DNA of 64,000 nucleotides from Euphorbia lathyris (taxonomy: Eukaryota; Streptophyta; Magnoliopsida; Malpighiales; Euphorbiaceae): positions 15,513,001-15,577,000 of the forward strand of contig NC_088913.1 of assembly GCF_963576675.1 (NCBI RefSeq), written 5' to 3'. The translations under genes and the position numbers were made by a program. The notes under the pieces are model-generated. The model ran no database searches and was not told the origin of the DNA. It worked only from the letters and a program-made list of their open reading frames with translations. This document shows, in pieces, positions 47,478-59,275 of this stretch; positions within the stretch are counted from its first letter, which is position 1; the number at the start of each line of letters is the position of its first letter.

Positions 47478-50432
47478 TTTTTTTTTTGGTAGAAAAGGAA
47501 AAGAAAAACGAATAACAACAAACTACCCAGGAATTAGCCTAGGGAAGCTAACCCCAATCCTATCTTCTAAGAGAAGATGAGAGATGAAACTAGGGGAAAC
47601 AGGAAGGGTAGTAACGCCTAACGTCCCTTCATGGCCCGCCGCCGCCAAGCGATCAGCAACACGATTCTGCTCTCTAAAAATGTGTCTGAACTCTACGAAC
47701 TCAAAGGAGGAGCAAACCCTTATAATAGCTTTGATGAGGTTGCGACTGTTAAGACCCATAGAATGATTCTCAGAAATCATTTTGATTGCTTCCAAATTAT
47801 CAGACTCCACAGAGAGCCTCTTAACACCCAGCCTTTTAGCAAGATTTATTCCAGTAACAATAGCCCAGAGCTCCGCAGAAAAGGAAGAACCCAACCCTAA
47901 ATTCTGGGAGAACCCAGAAAGCCAGACGCCCCCTACATCTCTAAGCACACCTCCAGCCGCAATCTTACCGTTACTGAGGCAGGAACCATCAGTATTCAGC
48001 TTCACAACCCCCTCTTTTGACCTGCTCCATCCCACGAGATGGACATCACAACACTGAGAGGCTCTGGCAAGGGACTCTCCTTTGAAACTATCGATAATAG
48101 AGAAAAGTTTTTTCGAGAAGAAATCAGCTAAGTTTGTCATAAAAACAGTTTTATCTCCAAAAATCTCCTCGTTTCTCCATTTCCAAACTTGGTGACAGAT
48201 AATAGCAAAGAAAATGTCACCATGCTCCATGTATGGAAGCAACTTTCCTCTAACACCATCAGAGAACCAGTCGACCTCAGAATGTGCCATGAAGGAAGAG
48301 AAAATATGGTGTGGGAGAATTTTCCTCCAAACCTCTTTACTATTAGAGCAATCTCTAAGAGCATGGCACAAAGTCTCAATATGGCCTCTGCATCTACTGC
48401 AAGCTCCAGAATCAGCCAAGTGCCTTCTGTGCCTATCCGAATTAGTAAGAAGCCTGTCCTTAACGCCCAGCCACAGGAAACTCCTAATACGGAAAGGAAC
48501 TTTAAGGGTCCAAATCGACTTCCACACATCCGAGGGAGGATCAGATCTAAAGAGAGAGAAAGCTTCAAAGGCCGATTTGCAAGAATAAACTCCATTGTTA
48601 GTCAGCGCCCAACAGTGCCTATCCAAGTCTTCCTCTTGATTACTCACCTTCACTCCCCGCATTCTAAGGAGAGTCTCAAGGCTAAAGAAAGTATCAAACT
48701 TTGACCAGATCCAGTCCCCTTCCGAGTCAACCACATCGGCAATCCTCCAGTTGCGTATATCACTAGGCGGGGGGGAAGAACACACCTCAATTAACGGTTT
48801 ATCCCCAATCCAGTTATCAAACCAGAAACTAATGGACTTACCATTCCCCACCTCCAGGCCAACTCCCAAGCAGAACTCATCAAACACATCACTAAGTCCT
48901 TTCCAGAGGAAGGAACAATTAGCAACTCTCTCTTTCGGGCCCTCGAAGATTTTGTCTTTCCAATACTTACCACAAAGGAGGCGAACCCAAAGAGAGGAGG
49001 GGTTTTGCCACATACGCCAAAGGAGTTTCATTAATAAAACTTTATTATTGTCCTTTGCTTTCCTAATACCCAGACCCCCAGAATCTTTAGGCTGGCAAAC
49101 CTCACTCCAAGGCACAAGATGGATCTTCCTGCCCTCCGCAGCTTCCCCCCACAGGAACCTACGGTTAATCTTGTCAAGATCATTAAGCACAGGATCCGAA
49201 AGCTTACAAGCCTGCATGATGTGATTGGGAGCAGCACAATTAACAGATTGAATTAACGTGAGGCGGCCAGCGAGAGACAGAGTCTTGGCTTTCCAAGTGG
49301 CACACTTCGAATTAGCTTTATCCAAAGTCTCTTTGAAGGAGCCTTTAGACACACGCTCACTATGGAGGGGAACGCCCAGATACTTCCCAAGAGAATCAGT
49401 AAGAGGAATACCTGAGAGATCACTTAATCTCTTACAGACTCTCTGATTCATATTCTTAGAGCACATCATCCTAGATTTCTGGATATTAAGCTTCTGCCCA
49501 GAGGCCGAACAAAAACAATCCAGAATATCCATAATGACTCTCAACTGCTCCTCATTACCCTCAAGAAAGATAAGGACATCATCTGCAAAGAATAAGTGAG
49601 TCACCTGGGGACAGAAGCTGTTGATCGCCACAGGGTGGAAACTCCCATTATCAATCGCATCCTGAATCAGGTGAGAGAACCTCTCCATAGCAATAACAAA
49701 AAGGAAAGGGCTCATAGGATCCCCCTGACGGATTCCTCTGCCCGGGGAAAATTCCTCCGACATATCCCCATTGACCATAACTTGAAACACAGGAGAAGAA
49801 ATACATACCTTAATTAAACTTCTCCAGCTGTCCGGGATTCTAGCTCTCTCAAGGCTCTCCATCAAGAAATCCCAATTAATTCGATCATAGGCCTTCTCTA
49901 AATCCAGCTTCAGAGCCACAATGCCTTTCCTCCCCTTCCTAATCTTCATCGTGTGGACCATCTCTTGGGCGATCACCACATTATCCATCATTTGTCTACC
50001 AGGCACAAAGCTACCCTGATTCTGACAAATGATCGCAGGAAGAATGCCACGGATTCTATTAGCCACAATCTTTGTAACAGTTTTGTAAAGAACATTACAA
50101 AGACTGATAGGTCTCATATGCAAAAAGGAAGAAGGCTTATCAATCTTAGGAATCAGAACCAGGAGGGTTCTATTAACCAGCTCAATATCCTTCGAACCAC
50201 TGAACACCCCCAAGACAAAATTATAGATGCCTTCCTTCACTACATCCCAATGCTTATGGTAAAAGCCCGCCGGAAGACCATCAATCCCAGGAGCTTTAGA
50301 AGCCCCAATGCTGAAGATAGCTTGGTCAATCTCTTTTCGGGAAATAGGTTGAAAGGCCTCCTGACTACAATCCTCACTGATTAAAGGAAATGTAGCAATA
50401 GAGTGAGCCCTCTCCAAAAGAACAGGTTCTTA
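47478..50432 (-). mobile_element. 5'-truncated L1-type LINE in the G leader
   Basis: The minus-strand 3' end is a poly-A (T-run at 47478-47488 on +). The ORF begins about 15 bp from the right edge. The endonuclease part normally preceding RT is absent, typical 5' truncation during target-primed reverse transcription. I could not find a clear target duplication by eye, so the right edge is approximate. Confidence 0.85.
47523..50417 (-). CDS. LINE ORF2 remnant: reverse transcriptase, zinc-binding and RNase H domains
   Basis: One uninterrupted 964-codon frame. RT spans about residues 70-340 with KAPGIDGLPAGF, RPISLCNVLYK, KLDLEKAYDRINW, RGIRQGDPMSPFLF and the catalytic LFFADDVLIF (Asp-Asp at 279-280). 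A zinc-binding RT-associated domain spans about 620-710 (WTLKVPFRIRSFLWL, CSRCRGHIETLCHALRDC). A plant-type RNase H spans about 815-945 with LNTDGSCLSNGK, AELWAIVTG, VESDNLEAI and NRVADRLA carrying the acidic residues. The apurinic endonuclease N-terminus is missing, so the copy is immobile on its own. Intactness suggests a recent insertion. The first Met (50417) is internal to the original ORF. Confidence 0.93.
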   Translation of the reverse strand: MERAHSIATFPLISEDCSQEAFQPISRKEIDQAIFSIGASKAPGIDGLPAGFYHKHWDVVKEGIYNFVLGVFSGSKDIELVNRTLLVLIPKIDKPSSFLHMRPISLCNVLYKTVTKIVANRIRGILPAIICQNQGSFVPGRQMMDNVVIAQEMVHTMKIRKGRKGIVALKLDLEKAYDRINWDFLMESLERARIPDSWRSLIKVCISSPVFQVMVNGDMSEEFSPGRGIRQGDPMSPFLFVIAMERFSHLIQDAIDNGSFHPVAINSFCPQVTHLFFADDVLIFLEGNEEQLRVIMDILDCFCSASGQKLNIQKSRMMCSKNMNQRVCKRLSDLSGIPLTDSLGKYLGVPLHSERVSKGSFKETLDKANSKCATWKAKTLSLAGRLTLIQSVNCAAPNHIMQACKLSDPVLNDLDKINRRFLWGEAAEGRKIHLVPWSEVCQPKDSGGLGIRKAKDNNKVLLMKLLWRMWQNPSSLWVRLLCGKYWKDKIFEGPKERVANCSFLWKGLSDVFDEFCLGVGLEVGNGKSISFWFDNWIGDKPLIEVCSSPPPSDIRNWRIADVVDSEGDWIWSKFDTFFSLETLLRMRGVKVSNQEEDLDRHCWALTNNGVYSCKSAFEAFSLFRSDPPSDVWKSIWTLKVPFRIRSFLWLGVKDRLLTNSDRHRRHLADSGACSRCRGHIETLCHALRDCSNSKEVWRKILPHHIFSSFMAHSEVDWFSDGVRGKLLPYMEHGDIFFAIICHQVWKWRNEEIFGDKTVFMTNLADFFSKKLFSIIDSFKGESLARASQCCDVHLVGWSRSKEGVVKLNTDGSCLSNGKIAAGGVLRDVGGVWLSGFSQNLGLGSSFSAELWAIVTGINLAKRLGVKRLSVESDNLEAIKMISENHSMGLNSRNLIKAIIRVCSSFEFVEFRHIFREQNRVADRLAAAGHEGTLGVTTLPVSPSFISHLLLEDRIGVSFPRLIPG

Positions 50433-51278
50433 CTACATAAAGATATGTAATTTTATTAATTACATGTTCAATTTTATCCAATCCATAATTATACCAATAA
50501 GATTAGATGAATGCTAAGTTTACACCACAAGACATGTTATTGGATAATGTGCAAACATTAACTAATAAATTGAATTAAGTGTTAATTCAAGATAAATTTC
50601 TTTTTATGCAAATTTGCATGTTAGAAATTTAAATTGGTTAATGTGCAAAGTGAGACCTTAAGTTAAATTTAATTTAACTGCAAGACCGGAAACCTTCCAA
50701 ATAAATATTAAATCCGATAAAGATAGAAGAATTGTTTCGAGGCTCTCCACTGTTGCATTAATACACAAATGGTTTGTGTGATTAGTGTGAAAATTAATTC
50801 TCATTGAATTAATTTGTGGTTTATGTTAGGCAATTAACATTGTAATAATGCCAATGTGAAGCTGAACAATGTTGATTCGGGCTTAATATAATCTGCTGAT
50901 CTAGTGGGTTGGATTTATCTAGTGTTGAAATCCAATAATGTCAAAGGGAAACTGAGGATTAAAACACTAGGAGCTAGAAAAGTATGAAATTGAATTTCAC
51001 AGCATAGTGCAAGGTGATTGACAAGTGTTGTCAATTTATGAATTTATAGTTGTCCCAATAATACCAATGTGAAGTTGAGGGATAAGCTAATAGAATTTAT
51101 AAGAATTTGATTTACCCACTAGTAATTCATTCCAAAGAATTATCGTTTCCTATTTGGAAGTATAGGATTCGCCAAATTAGTGGAAAACCATTATGATAAA
51201 AGTCCATGTCATATTGGTTCGTTTTAATTCACCGTAAATATATAACTGACTATCATCTATATTTTCTGCAGTTATTCT

Positions 51279-51832
51279 TTGATTCCAAACATGTTATCAA
51301 CACCTCTCCAATCGATATTAGACCGTAATAGGGTCACAGGGCCGAATTATGTGGACTGGCTAAGAAACCTTAAGGTTGTGTTAACTCAGCAACGTTTGTT
51401 ATATGTAATTCTAAAGCCTAAGCCTGAATCCCCTAAAAAGGATGCAGAAAAGTCTTTACATGATGCATATGACAAATGGGTAGATGATGATACTCATGCC
51501 AAATGCTATATTATTGCTTCTATGGATAATGAATTACAGAAGCATTATGAGAATATAGCAACATCTTTTGAAATCTTATCAGGCTTAAAAGACCTATATG
51601 GTGAGACCAGCAGGACTATAAGATATAAGATATCAAGTAAGCTCTTTAGGATGAAGATGAAAGAAAGCCAAAATGTTTCAGATCATGTTGGAGAAATGAT
51701 CCATTTAATCCAATATTTAAAGAATTTGGATTTTGCAATGGCTCATGAACTCCAAATTGATCTTGTGCTTTCTTCGCTCCCACGTTCATATGGAGGTTTT
51801 GTTTCAAACTTCCATTTAAACAAAGTGGAGTA
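51279..51832 (+). CDS. Element G gag, N-terminal part, truncated by F
   Basis: ATG at 51279 (alternative Met at 51291). It reads as a copia gag capsid region: PNYVDWLRNLKVVL, a D-D-x-H-A-K-C-Y-I-I-A-S-M motif, LKDLYGETSRTIRYKISSKL, ESQNVSDHVGEMIHLI and LVLSSLPRSYGGFVSNF. About 185 codons are open with no lesion, then the F LTR starts at 51833. The zinc knuckle and pol would resume right of F, outside the window. Flank GAGTA (51828-51832) should be F's target duplication. Confidence 0.85.
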
Positions 51833-53327
51833 TGTTGGTCCCGTGTGATTAGTTCCAAGGGAGGGGGTTAGGAACTAATATAACTCTTTCTCTTTAATTA
51901 CGCTGACTTAGTTCAATTCTTTGAGTTTCACAACTCAGCTCTGGTCAGCGCGGCCGAGTGAGGCGTAAGACGGCTTTAGTCAGATACTGACTAAAACTGT
52001 TTTACTTGTGAGTTGGGAAATGACACTTTTGTGGTCAGCTTCCAACTCAGCACTCTGATTTACTCAGTGTCAGCTTAAGCAATTTATCTACTGAGTAAAT
52101 ATAGCAAGCAACACATACAGATATATAATTAAGGGAGAGTTAGAGATTACTCAGCACGACTTATCATGGTTCGGCCTCTCCACCTACGTCCAATCCCCAG
52201 AATCCCTCCGGGCTTTTCAAATCCAATACTGAGCTCTTTAAAGGTAGAGCACAAACCGTTTACAGGGCAGTTGAATATGCAAGAGTACCTTCCTCTATTC
52301 GTCTACTCAACTCCACTAAGCGCTACAACCCAGCACTTAGATTTTCTCTACCATTGAGTACCAAACCGAGTACTCAGCACACTCTCTCAATTGTACAATT
52401 GATACAGAATTTGTTCTTTTTCAGACAAAGAACACTTTAGATGATTACAAAGGAAATCACTCTAGCATTTACACAGGAATAGAAATTTGGTGTAAGATCT
52501 CTTTCTTGTATTGATGTGCTTTTGTATGTATGCTCTTATTCTCTTTTTGTTTTCATAATCGGCAAAGGATCCAAGAAGTATACTTGTCCTTTTATAGTTG
52601 TATTCTGAAGACTTGTTCATTTGAATTCTGGATTTGTCCGTTGAATCAAAATGGCTCCTTTTTGAGACAAGGCTCTGGTGAGCTTCAGATTTGCAGGCCA
52701 ATCCTGTCGTCCGAATTCCACAGGCGTCAGGTTTGTCTTCTTCTCGCAGGTTTCGTCTTTTTGTGCCAGTTTATCTTTTTGCAAAAGAACAGTTGACCCA
52801 TGCATCTTGAAATTGGCTTTTGCGTAATTCCACGGTTTCTATTATTGGTGCAGACAGTTGTCGGATCTTGTCTTTTAGCAAACGGATCATTCGCGTTGTC
52901 CTGAAGATCACTCAGCTTGTCTTTGATAGCAGTTGTCTTCAATTGTTGCTAATACAGATACTGAGTTCTCTTTTACTCAGCTTCCATGGTCAGCTTTGTT
53001 CTGCACGACACAGTTCTCAAGAAGACTTTTCTACTTTTGATACTGAGTTTCGTTCCACTCAGCTTCGTTGATTCGTTTGATCTTTAGGCTTCTATTCTGA
53101 AGATCTTCTATCACGCTGAGTTACACTCCACTCAGCTTGTGCTGTATTCTCATGCTGACTCCGTCCTGTCTTACTTTTTATTTCCATTTGTATTTATATT
53201 TATACTCAACATTGAACAAACATATTAGTATAATTAAATCAAAGCACTTAAATTTAATTATTCCTTAATCATGGATTAACTTAAATAATTTTGTCAAATC
53301 AAAATCATGTGGAAAGGTGTTTCAACA
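51833..53327 (-). repeat. Element F 3' LTR
   Basis: TGTTGGTCCCGTGTG...GGTGTTTCAACA on the + strand, 1495 bp, aligning throughout with the B LTRs. The terminal inverted repeat holds an interrupted G-run (gggaggggg). Confidence 0.92.
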
Positions 53328-53871
53328 AACTCCCCCATTTTGATGTTGGCAAAATATTTAATTGATAGAACTCAGTATTGAGATTCCCCATGATTGAAAT
53401 TCTTTTTACGCTTCTGAAATTACTCCCCCGTAAGGGTTGCATAGATTGACTTAACTTAACTCTAAACCTTCTAAGATTTAATTGAGTATGATTAAGATAT
53501 GCTTATACAGACTTAGTTCAATTCTAGACCTTCCAAGATCTAATTCAGATGAGCCTAGGTCAGCTTTCAGAAGAGGTCAATGTGTGGAATATATTTTTAC
53601 TCAATTTTGATACATGGTTAGTTTTATATCAGAGTTATGGGAAAACATTGTTAGAGCAGATGTATCAAGTCTTCATGTGTACTGAGTATATTCCTCTTTC
53701 TTTTGTTTGTTCAATTTAAGACAGATCAGCATTATACGTAAGTAAGCATCACATAAGATTAGTCAATTTGAATAAGAGATGCATAAGTTTATAGATAGTC
53801 AGCAAGACAAAGTATGTCAGATAAGGAAAAAGGATTACAAGTCAAGAATAAAAACTAGCAAATCTAGCCAA
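53328..53871 (-). other. Element F polypurine tracts and 3' untranslated region
   Basis: Minus-strand tracts aaaatgggggagtt next to the LTR and ttacgggggagt near 53424-53436, as in X, B and C. No gene is seen. Confidence 0.7.
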
Positions 53872-54839
53872 CTATTTCCTCCTATTGACTTGGGCAGGAT
53901 TAACTTTGCCTTTTCCCTTTTGTTGCTGCTGACTACTAGATGCGCCTCCTGTTTCCCTTGAGTGGTGCTGAGTTCTATCAGTTTGTTCTTTCTCCCCCGT
54001 TTTGCCAGCATCGGGTGGAGGAGGAACGAAAGTGTCGTTGAGAGCAGCACGAGTTAATCTTACGGAATACGCCTTAATCCTTTTCATGCTTTCATTGAGA
54101 CCGTCAAAAACAGGAACACCATTGTCCAAGACAGAACCGGGAATTCGGATAGAGGCACTGAGCATACTCAAAATATATTCTTGGGATTTTCCTACCTATG
54201 TGATAGTGTCAGTCAGCATGGCATAAGCTTGATGATACATCTTAAGCAAAGCCGAGTCATAGAACTGACGTTGAGCATTCGTGTGGCGCACATGTTTGTA
54301 GGTGGCTCGGGAGTATTGCAAAAGTTCGTTCGTCTTGAGTTGGTCAGTTTCCATTTCTTCCTTACTCAAGTTGAGTAGGCGGACTTCCTCTCTTATTTGC
54401 TCAATGGAACACTGAGACGAAGAGGAGATTAACTCACGAGCTTTGGTCTGCTCAGCGTTTAGCTGGGTAAAGAGTTGATGAACCTCAGCTGAGGTTGCAT
54501 ACATTGAGTTCACAGCTGACAAGTTGTTGAGTTGACCCCGGAGAGAGTTCATATGGTTTACCATTGTCAGCTGGAGTTCATCCAGCTTCACGATAGATTC
54601 CTGCTAGGGTTGTTGAGATTGGAGAGATGTCATGACACTCAGAAGATCCTTAAGTCCTTTGATTTCAGTCAAGAGCTGAGTGACAGAGGAAAGTTGAGTT
54701 GGCTCAACATGATGAGACCCAGCAGCTTCGGCATTGGATTGATGAATATCCTGAAGAAGTGCTTGAGCTGAGTCGATGATTCAGCGTCCAGACTCAGTAG
54801 CACGCATGTATGCGTAGAGTTCATCACTTTGTGGCCCAG
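53872..54839 (-). pseudogene. Element F third ORF, C-terminal part
   Basis: Matches B residue for residue over long stretches: SSSSQCSIEQIREEVRLLNL, KSQEYILSMLSASIRI, DAGKTGEKEQ. In-frame stops: TAG near 54194 (Trp in TWVGKSQ of B), TAG near 54605 (Lys in B) and TGA near 54783 (CGA in B). It ends at TAG 53872-53874. E truncates it at 54839, leaving CCCAG (54835-54839) as the presumed left target duplication. Confidence 0.82.
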
Positions 54840-56665
54840 TGTTGAGGTTTAGTGTCCTATAAGACAATTGTTCTAGGATACAAACTTAATGTAAATGAAG
54901 TGTTCTTTATATCATTTGTTTTAATGAAATATATGTTTTATAACTATATAAAGGCAATCCCTTTTAAGAACTAAATAAAGTCTAATAAAAGGAAATCCGT
55001 AAGTTTGTTTAAAGTGATTATAAAGTGTTCATACAAGCGTGAAGTGAGACGAAACTTTATAATAAACTAATAAACTTAAAACCACCCCAAGTCAAGTAAT
55101 ATGTTCAGGATTGACATATCAATGTTGAGACTTGCATGTAACAATGTCTTCTATCCCGACAGAAAGCTGATCTCACAAACTTCATATATACAGATATCTG
55201 GACAGTTACATGGATCCGATGAAAAGAAGTTCATTAGGATTGGGGACCCGACTTGAGATAACAGGATGGGTAGATTCATCCTTGTCACCTGTTCATCTCA
55301 TTGGTATTAATAGGTATAAATAATCCTCAGACTCAAAGGAATGTTAATTGGCCATTCTGGATTACTGAATGTGACGCTTTGATCCTGTTGTAACACGATC
55401 CTTAACAGAGATGACTCTGGGGTGTGAACAGCAGACGTTGGGTATCACAGGAAGTGATTGCGGGATCATTATACATTGGATTGAGCATTTATCACTCCCG
55501 ATAAATGGGAGATATGTCTATGGATCGCTTGTGGAAGTCTTGACTCTAAATCCTTGCAAGGTGATAGCTTAAGATTGAAATACGGATTTCTCTTAACCTA
55601 TCTAATTGGAGTTGACTCGGCCAGAACAAGTAAAACGAACGTCTCACTATATGTGACTTGACATTACCCATAGTCATAAGATTCAGTTCAAGGACGTAGT
55701 TGATAAAGGATCGAATTATACCGTAACTAATACGGAAAGGTCAACGACAGAATCAACCTGTCTTCTTATAGCTCTAGGGGAATGATTACGGACTTGCTAA
55801 TCACATACTTTGTACATCATTCCATTATGCAAAGATTAAATATAATTCTTTGAAAATTAATTTAATAAGTTGCATACGGCTAGAAGCAATAAGAACCTAA
55901 TGGGTCACACATAAGACTTGGAACCCAAAAGAGAGACAGATGTTAATTAATTAACGGAAGCCCAGTTGAGCCCAATAAGGCCCAATTACTCAAGGGGGGC
56001 GATTTTATGCATGGTGATGCATAAATAATTAGTTTGATTTTATTAATCCTAATTAGATTAGGATTATGAATTAAATTAATTAAAGGATAAATAAATTAGG
56101 AGTTTTAATTAGATTATATTACTCATATTATTATCCAATAAGGTTATTATTATTATCTTTTATATTTAGATATATTAATAGATAATAATTAAGAATTCTA
56201 TTCCGAATTGAATTTTTATTCAATAACATAATTCTATCTAACTAAGGATTAAATACAAGAAAGATTATAAATACCCCCTATAGGATTTTCGAAATCCAAC
56301 CCTAAGAAAATAGAGAGAGAATTTCGACCCCTAGCTCGAGGACGAGATTTTCCACCGCTTCCTTCCCTTCAATTGATTTTCATCTCTTTCTCTTTATCCT
56401 TGATCTTGTTTTGATTAATTAGAGACAATCTACTTTGGTTGTTTTAAACGGTTGATTCTAACTTGATCTTCCATTGTTTTGTTTTGTGCTCGGGAACTCG
56501 AAGTAAGAGTTGTGGGCACTTCGTTTGCAACGGTAGATAGAACTTCTGAAAGGTATTTCTTTTATCCCTCTTTATATGAAATAACGATTAACGGATCTTG
56601 GGGTTAATGGAAATAGGTTAAAATTTTTATATTTCCGCTGCTATACGTTAGCCTATTTTCCTTCA
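54840..56665 (+). repeat. Element E 5' LTR
   Basis: TGTTGAGGTTTAGTGTCC...TTTTCCTTCA, 1826 bp; homologous to the D LTR along most of its length but shorter by 243 bp. Confidence 0.92.
56266..56273 (+). promoter_or_regulatory. TATA box of the E 5' LTR
   Basis: TATAAATA followed by CCCCCTA; the D LTR has TATATATA then CCCCCT at the equivalent site. Confidence 0.5.
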
Positions 56666-56666
56666 G

Positions 56667-56679
56667 TGGTATCAGAGCC
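56667..56679 (+). promoter_or_regulatory. Element E primer-binding site
   Basis: TGGTATCAGAGCC, one base after the LTR end. Confidence 0.88.
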
Positions 56680-56983
56680 AACGTTAAATCCGTTATTTCA
56701 TATATGAAAATTTAGAAGTTTTTCAATGAGGTTGAATAAATATTTATAGTTAGGTTAATTAACAAAACTGTTTTGATTAATTAGTTCTAAAAGATAAATA
56801 AGTTTTAATTAATTGTTAATTAAAATAAATTATGCACATGTTCCTAATAATTTTGGTTGATAATCATTATAACAAAATCTATTAGTTTTATGGTTAGATT
56901 GATAAAATCAGTTTTATTTATTCTAAAAGATAAAACGGAAAATCTATAATAGTTTTTCCTAGTTTCTGAAAATCGTTTTAAAA

Positions 56984-57034
<51 letters not shown>

Positions 57035-58486
57035 GTAATTAAAAAAAAATTACAGCAGCTTGGGTCGCGCCTTACGGCGCAACCCGACTGATGTCGCGCT
57101 GTTGTTGCCGCGCAGCAGCAACCGCGCGCGGCGCCTGGCCGCCGCTGCCGCAAGGCAGCGGCGGATCAGACGCCTAGGGCTGCTGCCAAATGGCAGCAGC
57201 CCAACCTCGGGTCCGGCCCGAGACCCACTTGATTTTAAATCGTTTAAAATTAGTTTTAAATATATATATATGTTTCATAAATTAATACTATTCTGTTTTT
57301 GATTATCGAATGAAAATTTATTTAAAAGTTTGTTTTACCTATTTGTAAATCAAAATATTAAATGAATTGAAATCAAAATAATTGGGACGTGCATAATTAA
57401 AGTTTTGTATAGAAGATATGAAACTGTTAGAAGTAAAATTGGATGAAAGTTAATTTGATGAGTTAATGTGATTAACCTAAATATTACATAAAATACTTAT
57501 GTAATCAACCAATTAAATTTATTTAATTGAGTCTATGCATGTTTGGAGTTATGGACATATTTGGACCCTCTTTTAGTCTTTTGGTATTTTTGAAATAGGG
57601 CATGCGAGTCCTGCCTTTCTACTATCTATTGTAATTTCTCCTCTCATCTAATTCCCTTCAATTTAATTGAAGTTTTCTTTAGTAGTATAGAAATTAATAT
57701 GTAATTTCAAGGCGTCATGGAGAAGACGGATGACCTAAAGAGAAATATGTAATAGTTAGTATTTCCTTAGGTTTGGCCTTTTTATTCCGTCTCTGGCTCG
57801 ACGGAATAATTTAGATGATATGTCCATAACGCCAATGTATGTGTCTGATGTATGCTAAAACAAATCAAGACTAAGTTAGATTATGAGACCTAAAATAAAA
57901 TTCCTCATTAAAAGTTAAGTAAATAAGCAAGTTATTAAAATCGGTTGTCCCTCCCTAATATTATAATTCAGCCGGCAGTACTGAGAGCCTTTGGGTTATT
58001 GAGTAAACTCAAGCTCGGGGTCTTATGGTAACACCTGAATTATCGAAAATCATTTTTCATGAATATGGGGTAATACTTAAATTAGATTATGATAATTGGA
58101 TGAGTAAACTCATGTTTTCATAAACTAATGGGCAATACGGTTAGGATTAATATGAATAGCATATTAGTTACTAATGTGGTTAGTAACCCAATAACCTAGG
58201 AATCACATTAAAGATGTGATTGATTACATAAATCTACCTAACGAATGAGACTAGTTTGTTGAGTAAACTCAAGGCGAAATCTCAGGAGTTAGGATCCTAG
58301 CTCACTAAAGGATTTGTGAAATTCTTCGAATTAATATGGAGGGCTATTAATTTGGCAAAATAGTGGGAGCAGTCTAAAATAAACTAAAAGGCCTATAATT
58401 TTAGATTGATATACTTTAAAGCAAATGAATAACGTACGTTTACTCTTTCTCACTCTCAAGTTTTAAATTAAAACACTCCTAAAATC
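56680..58486 (+). other. Element E leader
   Basis: AT-rich leader homologous to that of D, with an (AT)n tract at 56987-57032 followed by the GC-rich hairpin block listed separately. No ORF with recognisable content; the short ORFs over the GC block are composition artefacts. Confidence 0.75.
57062..57222 (+). repeat. Array of five consecutive GC-rich hairpins
   Basis: Five adjacent inverted repeats: (1) 57062-57085, 9 bp with one mismatch, loop TTAC. (2) 57095-57128, 5+8 bp with one mismatch and one G-U. (3) 57139-57164, perfect 11 bp with loop GCAA, a GNRA-type tetraloop. (4) 57177-57202, perfect 11 bp with loop AAAT. (5) 57206-57222, perfect 6 bp with loop TCCGG. The block is GC-rich in an AT-rich leader and is absent from D. 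It would be in the genomic RNA between PBS and gag. Function unknown. Confidence 0.85.
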
Positions 58487-59275
58487 ATGACTAACACCAA
58501 TCTGCAAAATATACTTACCAATAACAAGTTGAACAGTTCAAACTTCACCGACTGGTATCGCAACCTCAAAATCGTTTTGAAGTTCGATAAGATAGGGTAT
58601 GTACTTGATACAACGATACCCCCTATCCCTGCTGATGATGCTCCCATCGAGGAAATTGATGCTTACTAGAAGCACAAGGCTGATGACGATCATGCCGGAT
58701 GCATCATACTTGCATCGATGACACCGGAATTACAAAGGCAACATGAGGAAATGGATGCCTATTCCATCATCATGCACCTAAATGAATTGTTTGGGAAACA
58801 GACCAGGTGCGAACGCTACGAGATATCCAAATTGTTATATCGTTACAGGATGCAAGAGGGCACATCTGTGATGACACATTGTGTCAAGATGATTGGCTAT
58901 ATTACCAAACTTTCTAGTATTGGATTCGCGATGGATAACGAACTAAGCATAGACTTAATTCTTCAATCCCTCCCAAAGAGTTATTCACAGTTCATCATGA
59001 ACTGCCAGATGAATGACTTGCAAACCTCTCTTGAAGAGCTTGCAAATAAGCTCAAGTTAGTTGAGCCCAATATAAAGGAAGACAAGGCAATACCGGATCT
59101 TGTCATAGAGGGATCAAAGAAGTGGAAGGGGAATTTTCCCAATCCTAAACATCCCAAGAAAGGCAAGAGGGCCATGCCCACTGGAGCTAAGGGAAAGGAA
59201 GTGAAGAATCCCAAAGGAGAGTGCCACTTCTGTGGTGAAGACGGGCATTGGAAAAGAAACTGTTGGTGTACCTAG
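58487..59275 (+). pseudogene. Element E gag
   Basis: ATG at 58487 (MTNTNLQN), FTDWYRNLKIVLKFDKIGYV, LNELFGKQTRCERYEISKLL and an intact zinc knuckle CHFCGEDGHWKRNC (about 59222-59263). TAG at 58667-58669 is shared with D. TAG at 59273-59275 follows the knuckle, and the pol frame continues downstream in the same phase. Apart from these stops the frame is continuous, unlike D. Confidence 0.84.

Larger units (their letters stand above)
51833..54839 (-). mobile_element. Element F: 3' portion of a second B-family copy
   Basis: Minus orientation: 3' LTR at left, purine tract, C-terminal part of the third ORF, then interrupted by E at 54840. Its 5' part must lie right of E beyond the window. The same family as B by LTR and protein. 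Confidence 0.88.

Noticed and set aside
48189..50384. Several + strand ORFs of 120-171 codons across the LINE
   Set aside because: All lie antisense to the intact LINE frame that has RT and RNase H motifs.
57062..57222. Possible hammerhead ribozyme or retrozyme in the hairpin block
   Set aside because: CTGATG occurs (near 57087-57092) but the required GA after it, the GAAA box and a cleavage triplet in the right places are not seen, and the stems are self-contained hairpins.
57060..57302. Arg/Ala-rich ORFs on both strands of the GC block
   Set aside because: Composition of GC-rich inverted repeats, not a gene.
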